A stretch of 64,000 bases of DNA from positions 248,001 through 312,000 of the forward strand of contig NZ_JAPQNS010000001.1 in NCBI RefSeq assembly GCF_028867935.1, given 5' to 3'. The position numbers and the translations under genes are program-made. Below the pieces are notes generated by a model that worked only from the letters and a program-made list of their open reading frames with translations, did not search any database and had not been told where the DNA came from. Below are positions 60,060-64,000 of the stretch, piece after piece (positions within the stretch are counted from its first letter, which is position 1; each line of letters begins with the position of its first letter). This DNA comes from Flavobacterium sp. SUN052 (GTDB taxonomy: Bacteria > Bacteroidota > Bacteroidia > Flavobacteriales > Flavobacteriaceae).

Positions 60060-61451
60060 CTAACCCGTAGTCAGAAACTCCTGAAACCACTTTCCCGACG
60101 ATTTTACAATGCGCTTTTGGGTTCTGAAATCGACGTGAACGAGTCCGAAGCGGGGCCGGAATCCCTCCGCCCATTCGAAATTGTCGAGAAAAGTCCAGGC
60201 AAAATAGCCATCGACGGGTATGCCTTCCCGTTTTGCCCGGAGCGTTTGAGCCAGATAATCCTGATGATATTGAATGCGGCCGGGGTCATGTACCTGCCCC
60301 TGCCGGACCTGATCATAGAAGGCAACGCCACTCTCGGTTATGTATAGTTTTCGAACCCCTTCGTATTGCCCAAACTGCTTCAGAATCTGGTACATACTTT
60401 CGGGATATACTTCCCAACCCATCTCAGTGATGGTATTTACCTGCCGACGGAGTGGCGTGACCTCCTTAGCCCAGAGGTAGGGCATAAAATAGGTGTGCTC
60501 CACAACCGCCCGGAAGTAATGTTGCAAGCCGATAAAATCGAAGTCGAACGCTAATCGCTCTCTGTCGCCGGGTTGTGCATATTTTTTAGCGATACCTTCC
60601 AGAAACGGTAATTCGGTAACGGGGTATCCCATGCCCAAAGCGGGTTCGATAAAGAGCCGGTTCATAAGCGCATCCACCCGGACAGCTGCCCCCAAATCAC
60701 GGGGGACCTGGCTGAAGGGCTCCACTGGTGAGCACGAAAACGTAGTGCCAACATGCGCGTTCGAAACGTTGCGCCGGACAACTCGCCCACTTTCGGCCTG
60801 AGCTAAAGCAATGTGATGAATTACGGGCAACAGATTCCAGAAGCCCCGCCGACCGGGGGCATGTTGCCCCGTAACATACCCCAGCACCGAAAAAGCCAGC
60901 GGTTCATTCAAAATGATCCAGTGCTTCACCTTGTGGCCAAAAGCAAGTGTACAGATGTCCGCAAACTCCGTAAACCAATCGATGATCTGCCGGTTTTTCC
61001 ATCCCCCCCGGTCTTCCAGCGTCTGGGGCAAATCCCAATGGTAGAGCGTGATCCAGGGCGTTATGCCAAGCGCCAAACACTGGTCGATGAGCCGGTCGTA
61101 GTAGGCCAGCCCCGCTTCATTCACGCGTCCACCCTGTGCGGGAGCTACGCCATCGGGCAAAATTCGTGACCACGATAGTGAAAACCGAAAATGGTCGAAG
61201 CCGAGGGCTTTGTGTAGGTGCAGATCGGCCTCATACTGATCGTAAAAAGCACAGGCTACGTTAGCGTTTTCGCCGGTCTTTATAGCGCCTTTCTGGCGAG
61301 TGAAGGTATCCCAGATCGAGGGCGACCGACCGTCGCGGTCAACGGCGCCCTCGATCTGAAAAGCAGCCGTAGCGGTTCCCCAGGCGAAATCAGCGCCAAA
61401 ATCGGAACGTTGAAAAGGTCGTGCGTACTCAGGAATTGTGTGAACAGACAA
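60060..61451 (-). CDS. Beta-glucosidase, GH1 family
   Basis: A 463-residue cytoplasmic (no signal peptide) retaining beta-glycosidase. DFAWGTATAAFQIEGAVDRDGRSPSIWDTF opens the (beta/alpha)8 barrel; the acid/base Glu is in WIILNEPLAFSVLGY (about 168) and the nucleophile in LYITESGVAFYD (about 362). The C-terminal FDNFEWAEGFRPRFGLVHVDF binds the sugar in the -1 site. It hydrolyses cellobiose or other beta-glucosides. The isochorismatase gene is 84 bp upstream on the same strand; a cupin and a LacI-type regulator are 1.7 kb and more to the right. Confidence 0.97.
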   Translation of the reverse strand: MSVHTIPEYARPFQRSDFGADFAWGTATAAFQIEGAVDRDGRSPSIWDTFTRQKGAIKTGENANVACAFYDQYEADLHLHKALGFDHFRFSLSWSRILPDGVAPAQGGRVNEAGLAYYDRLIDQCLALGITPWITLYHWDLPQTLEDRGGWKNRQIIDWFTEFADICTLAFGHKVKHWIILNEPLAFSVLGYVTGQHAPGRRGFWNLLPVIHHIALAQAESGRVVRRNVSNAHVGTTFSCSPVEPFSQVPRDLGAAVRVDALMNRLFIEPALGMGYPVTELPFLEGIAKKYAQPGDRERLAFDFDFIGLQHYFRAVVEHTYFMPYLWAKEVTPLRRQVNTITEMGWEVYPESMYQILKQFGQYEGVRKLYITESGVAFYDQVRQGQVHDPGRIQYHQDYLAQTLRAKREGIPVDGYFAWTFLDNFEWAEGFRPRFGLVHVDFRTQKRIVKSSGKWFQEFLTTG

Positions 61452-61534
61452 GGTAATTCTCGACAGCTAGTTGCCTGATAACGCATTTAACAACCCATTG
61501 GGTTTGGTTTAACAAAATGGTAACACGCGGCCTA

Positions 61535-62137
61535 CTACTGATCGACTAGCTCGGTCAGATTTAACTGGGGAGAGGGGCTGGTGTCCGCCTGCAAAACCCG
61601 TTTCATATACGCTAAAGCAGCCTCGGTGTCGGTTGAAGAGCCCGCTGCCACGCAATCGGAGGGTACGCACAGAATGAAATCCCGCATATAAGCGTCATTG
61701 GCTGCAAACAACACGCACAAATCAGCGCTGATACCGGTTAGAATCAGTTTTTTTGTGTGCAAATACGCCAGAAGAGCGTCGAGCGTAGTGGCGTAAAAAG
61801 CCGAGTGTTTGGGCTTTAGCACAATGTAATCGTCGGATTCGGGTTTGAGCAATCTGACAATTGGCTCACCGCGAACGCCATCGTTCAGGCAGTGATCGAT
61901 AATGTCGTTGATGTTGGATTGCCAGCGCCCAAAATTATCGTTGACGTACACAACCGGGATACCCAATGCTTTTGCCTGTTGCTTTAGTTTCGCTATGTTG
62001 CGGGCAGCAGCCAGCGTTGGTTCCAGAAACTGGGGGCCTTCAGGAAACTCCAGGTTATTGAGCATGTCGATGATCATCAGCGCTACGGGCGATGAATCGG
62101 GTGCATTTCCGTGCAAATCGTCATTTTTTGATGCCAT
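61535..62137 (-). CDS. Isochorismatase-family cysteine hydrolase
   Basis: A 200-residue hydrolase of the nicotinamidase/isochorismatase fold. Catalytic triad positions: Asp in LMIIDMLNNLEFP (about 24), Lys in VLKPKHSAFYATTLD (about 109), Cys in GISADLCVLFAANDAYM (about 142), and the cis-peptide near GISAD. Candidate reactions are amide or ether hydrolysis of small compounds; specificity is unclear. The first 18 residues are polar and family-atypical, so a later start is possible. It may share a transcript with the GH1 gene. Confidence 0.9.
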   Translation of the reverse strand: MASKNDDLHGNAPDSSPVALMIIDMLNNLEFPEGPQFLEPTLAAARNIAKLKQQAKALGIPVVYVNDNFGRWQSNINDIIDHCLNDGVRGEPIVRLLKPESDDYIVLKPKHSAFYATTLDALLAYLHTKKLILTGISADLCVLFAANDAYMRDFILCVPSDCVAAGSSTDTEAALAYMKRVLQADTSPSPQLNLTELVDQ

Positions 62138-62292
62138 TCTCTATGCTGTTACTGTTTGTACAATAAACAATTTCGGCCAGTTTTGGCTACTATATCAGTG
62201 GAAAAACATTTTTTGAGTGGGTTTAGAGCCATATCCTCACTGTAACGAAATTTTTAGTTGATTACAAAAAGATATTTCGTGATAGGTTGGAG

Positions 62293-62322
62293 GATTCACT
62301 GATAAAAAAGATTCACTGATAA
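62293..62322. repeat. Short direct repeat upstream of the EcsC-like gene
   Basis: GATTCACTGATAA occurs at 62293-62305 and again at 62310-62322, a 17-bp period in an AT-rich 225-bp gap between the divergent isochorismatase and EcsC-like genes. It may be a regulatory site or a small duplication. No TAnnTTTG was found in this gap. Confidence 0.4.
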
Positions 62323-62362
62323 TTGACGTTAGTAGTACCGTTAACAAGTTGTAAACAGCGTT

Positions 62363-63127
62363 ATGGAAACCACGGTCTTATATGATCAGCATGCACTGGG
62401 TGAGCTGGCCGTCTGGCAGAACCAGATGCGTAAGCGCCCGTCGTTGGCTAACCGGATTTCAAAGGGATTGCAAACCCGGATGAATCGGCTTATTCCGCAA
62501 CGGATTCACGATGTGATCACGGGGGCTATCAAACAAATGACCCGGGCAGTGCTGGCAGGATCAAAATTCACCGCACCAGCTCCTTCGTCCCAACAACCCT
62601 TAGCCCTGATGGAGGAGGCTGTTCGGAACCGGATTTTGTGGTACAAGCGGGTTGGGGCCGCTGAAGGGGGAGTGACAGGCGCGGGTGGTATCTTGCTCGG
62701 CCTAGCCGATTTTCCCTTGTTGCTGAGCCTGAAAATGAAGTTGCTGTACGATATTGCCGCCCTGTATGGGCATGACGTAAACGACTATCGCGAACGACTC
62801 TACGTGCTGCACATATTTCAACTGGCTTTTTCGAGTCAGGAACGGCGGCAGGAGATTTTCAGGCATATGGAGCAGTGGCAGGAATTTGCAGCTACCCTGC
62901 CCGATGATATTCACCAGTTCGACTGGCAGACGTTTCAGCAGGAATACCGGGATTATATCGACCTTGCCAAGATGTTGCAGTTAGTACCGGGAATTGGTGC
63001 CGTGGTAGGAGTAGTCGCCAACTGGAAATTGCTTGATCAATTGGGCGAGACAGCGATTCAGGCTTACCGGATGCGGTGGGCAGCTAGCAACTATGTTACC
63101 CAATTACCTAAATTACCAAATCCCTAA
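62363..63127 (+). CDS. EcsC-family protein
   Basis: A 254-residue protein. The EcsC pattern is visible: LMEEAVRNRILWYKRVGAAEGGVTGAGGILLGLADFPLLLSLKMKLLYDIAALYGHD (about 85-140), and the end LVPGIGAVVGVVANWKLLDQLGETAIQAYRMR with a second amphipathic helix. EcsC homologues are linked in Bacillus to the EcsAB ABC transporter, but here no such transporter is adjacent. Function unknown. It is followed by a cupin gene 12 nt later. Confidence 0.85.
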   Translation: METTVLYDQHALGELAVWQNQMRKRPSLANRISKGLQTRMNRLIPQRIHDVITGAIKQMTRAVLAGSKFTAPAPSSQQPLALMEEAVRNRILWYKRVGAAEGGVTGAGGILLGLADFPLLLSLKMKLLYDIAALYGHDVNDYRERLYVLHIFQLAFSSQERRQEIFRHMEQWQEFAATLPDDIHQFDWQTFQQEYRDYIDLAKMLQLVPGIGAVVGVVANWKLLDQLGETAIQAYRMRWAASNYVTQLPKLPNP

Positions 63128-63139
63128 ATTACATTGTTA

Positions 63140-63484
63140 ATGCAATCAACCGCTTTTGGTCAACAGTTTGTCGATGCCCAGTCAATACCCTGGGAAACCG
63201 TAGGTGAAAGCCTGCAACGCAAAATTCTGAGTTACGACGCTAACCTGATGATGGTGTTAGTGAAGTTTGAACAGGGTGGGGTAGGAGCTGCCCACGAGCA
63301 TCCGCACACCCAGATGAGTTATATTCAAAGCGGTTCTTTCGCCATTACCATTGGTGGAGTGGAGCAAATTCTGACCGCAGGAGATGCCTATTATATTCCA
63401 CCGAATGTGCGTCACGGAGCCGTATGTAAAGAGGCAGGCATTCTCGTTGACGTATTTACGCCGATGCGGGAAGATTTTGTGTGA
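63140..63484 (+). CDS. Cupin-domain protein
   Basis: A 114-residue single-domain cupin. Metal-binding motif 1 is GGVGAAHEHPHTQMSYIQSGSFAITIGG (His-x-His and Glu-like positions) and motif 2 DAYYIPPNVRHGAVC. The ATG at 63140 is used; a TTG 6 nt earlier is in frame. Such proteins bind sugars or small acids or act as isomerases (for example pectin-degradation protein KdgF), so it could serve sugar catabolism. Its end overlaps the convergent LacI gene by 29 nt. Confidence 0.85.
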   Translation: MQSTAFGQQFVDAQSIPWETVGESLQRKILSYDANLMMVLVKFEQGGVGAAHEHPHTQMSYIQSGSFAITIGGVEQILTAGDAYYIPPNVRHGAVCKEAGILVDVFTPMREDFV

Positions 63485-64000
63485 GTTGACTCAGCCCCGA
63501 CGACTCCCGCACGATTAAGCGTGTGGGTAGCTTGTGGGTAGTGGCAGGTGGCAATTGGCGTTTGGCTTCGATACGCTCAATGAGCTGTTCGGCGGCCAGT
63601 TGACCGATCTCCTGAGCAGGTTGCTCAACCGTACTCATGGGCGGGGCCAGCAAATCGGCTACCATCACATTGGTGAACCCAATTAGGGCTACTTGTTCTG
63701 GTATAGCCACACCTCGCCGACGAAGGACAGCCATGCAGCCTAAGGCCACACGATCACTGGCAGTGAAAAACGCGTCGGGAGGGGGTGTTTGATTCAGTAA
63801 ATCGTCGACAATAGGGTCGACCTCGTGTTGCCCCAGATTTACATGCCGAATTAGCGTTTCGTCGTAGGGGAGCTCGTATTGTTGCAGGGCATCCCGGTAG
63901 CCCGCCAGCCGTTCTTTGGTGATCGACAAGTACGTTGGAATGCCGATATGAGCAATCCGCCGACGACCATTCTGAATCAGATGCTCCGTGGCGGCAAAAG
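63456..64000 (-). CDS. LacI-family regulator, C-terminal part (cut by right edge)
   Basis: The frame is open from the window edge to the stop at 63456, 181 codons, so the N-terminal helix-turn-helix lies outside. The seen part is the periplasmic-binding-protein-like sensor: EHLIQNGRRRIAHIGIPTY, DAFFTASDRVALGCMAVLRRRGVAIPEQVALIGFTN and STVEQPAQEIGQLAAEQLIERIE, then the usual LPTRLIVRESS. It binds a sugar or nucleoside effector and represses nearby genes. Its 3' end overlaps the cupin gene by 29 nt, tail to tail. Confidence 0.92.
   Translation of the reverse strand, partial: FAATEHLIQNGRRRIAHIGIPTYLSITKERLAGYRDALQQYELPYDETLIRHVNLGQHEVDPIVDDLLNQTPPPDAFFTASDRVALGCMAVLRRRGVAIPEQVALIGFTNVMVADLLAPPMSTVEQPAQEIGQLAAEQLIERIEAKRQLPPATTHKLPTRLIVRESSGLSQLTQNLPASA

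Noticed and set aside
1..64000. tRNA, rRNA, CRISPR or phage/IS genes
   Set aside because: I looked through the gaps and frames and found no cloverleaf, no regular spaced repeats, and no transposase, integrase or capsid-like protein.

Overview
The window looks like chromosome of a free-living member of the Bacteroidota, most likely a Spirosoma-like bacterium of the order Cytophagales. The support is: secreted proteins with Por-type (type IX) sorting tails; TonB-dependent receptors with carboxypeptidase-regulatory N-termini; GLPGLI, DUF5686 and ELWxxDGT families; LytTR/His-kinase signalling; ECF sigma factors; about 50% GC; and several promoters that fit the Bacteroidota TTG / TAnnTTTG rule. 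The genus is inference. I saw no tRNA, rRNA, CRISPR array, transposase or phage gene.

Layout. 1-1903: start of an exported protein that runs off the left edge, and a DEAD-box RNA helicase. 1968-10676: a TonB receptor, then a four-gene rhamnogalacturonan/pectin cluster (CE12-type esterase, PL22 lyase, GH105, GH106), all with export signals and no SusC/SusD pair. 10741-17920: LolA-like protein, penicillin acylase family enzyme, two membrane proteins, an aminotransferase and an esterase. 17953-22204: small unknown protein, purple-acid-phosphatase-like T9SS cargo, ECF sigma factor, LytTR regulator. 22315-29897: GH20 hexosaminidase, CoA-type Nudix hydrolase, SDR, EamA transporter, DUF5686 protein. 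29909-35331: a minus-strand signalling run of TonB receptor, TPR-like protein, pentapeptide-repeat histidine kinase, LytTR regulator and 2-TM protein. 35450-42658: MscS channel, Crp regulator, MDR oxidoreductase, DinB protein, two esterases, CAP protein, GH16 enzyme. 42757-50982: ELWxxDGT T9SS protein, lipoprotein / ECF sigma / very long anti-sigma-like protein, NAD epimerase, a decayed GH16 3' end, GlcG-like protein, formaldehyde dehydrogenase. 51061-64000: LepA, dipeptidyl peptidase IV, an outer membrane barrel plus GLPGLI pair, a DUF433/PIN-like pair, GH1 glucosidase, isochorismatase, EcsC protein, cupin, and a LacI-type regulator cut by the right edge.

The most striking items are: (1) the 44803-47827 module, whose last protein has an anti-sigma-like N-terminus, one inner-membrane helix, a linker of about 215 residues and a beta-rich C-terminal domain, so it may span both membranes as reported for dual membrane-spanning anti-sigma factors in Bacteroides; (2) a histidine kinase whose N-terminus is a pentapeptide-repeat helix; (3) a GH16 pseudogene remnant, found by matching the intact GH16 gene 6.5 kb away, with its terminator still perfect; (4) promoters whose spacer is filled by, or whose -7 box lies in, a palindrome. 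Many convergent gene pairs are separated by long, nearly perfect hairpins that probably terminate in both directions.
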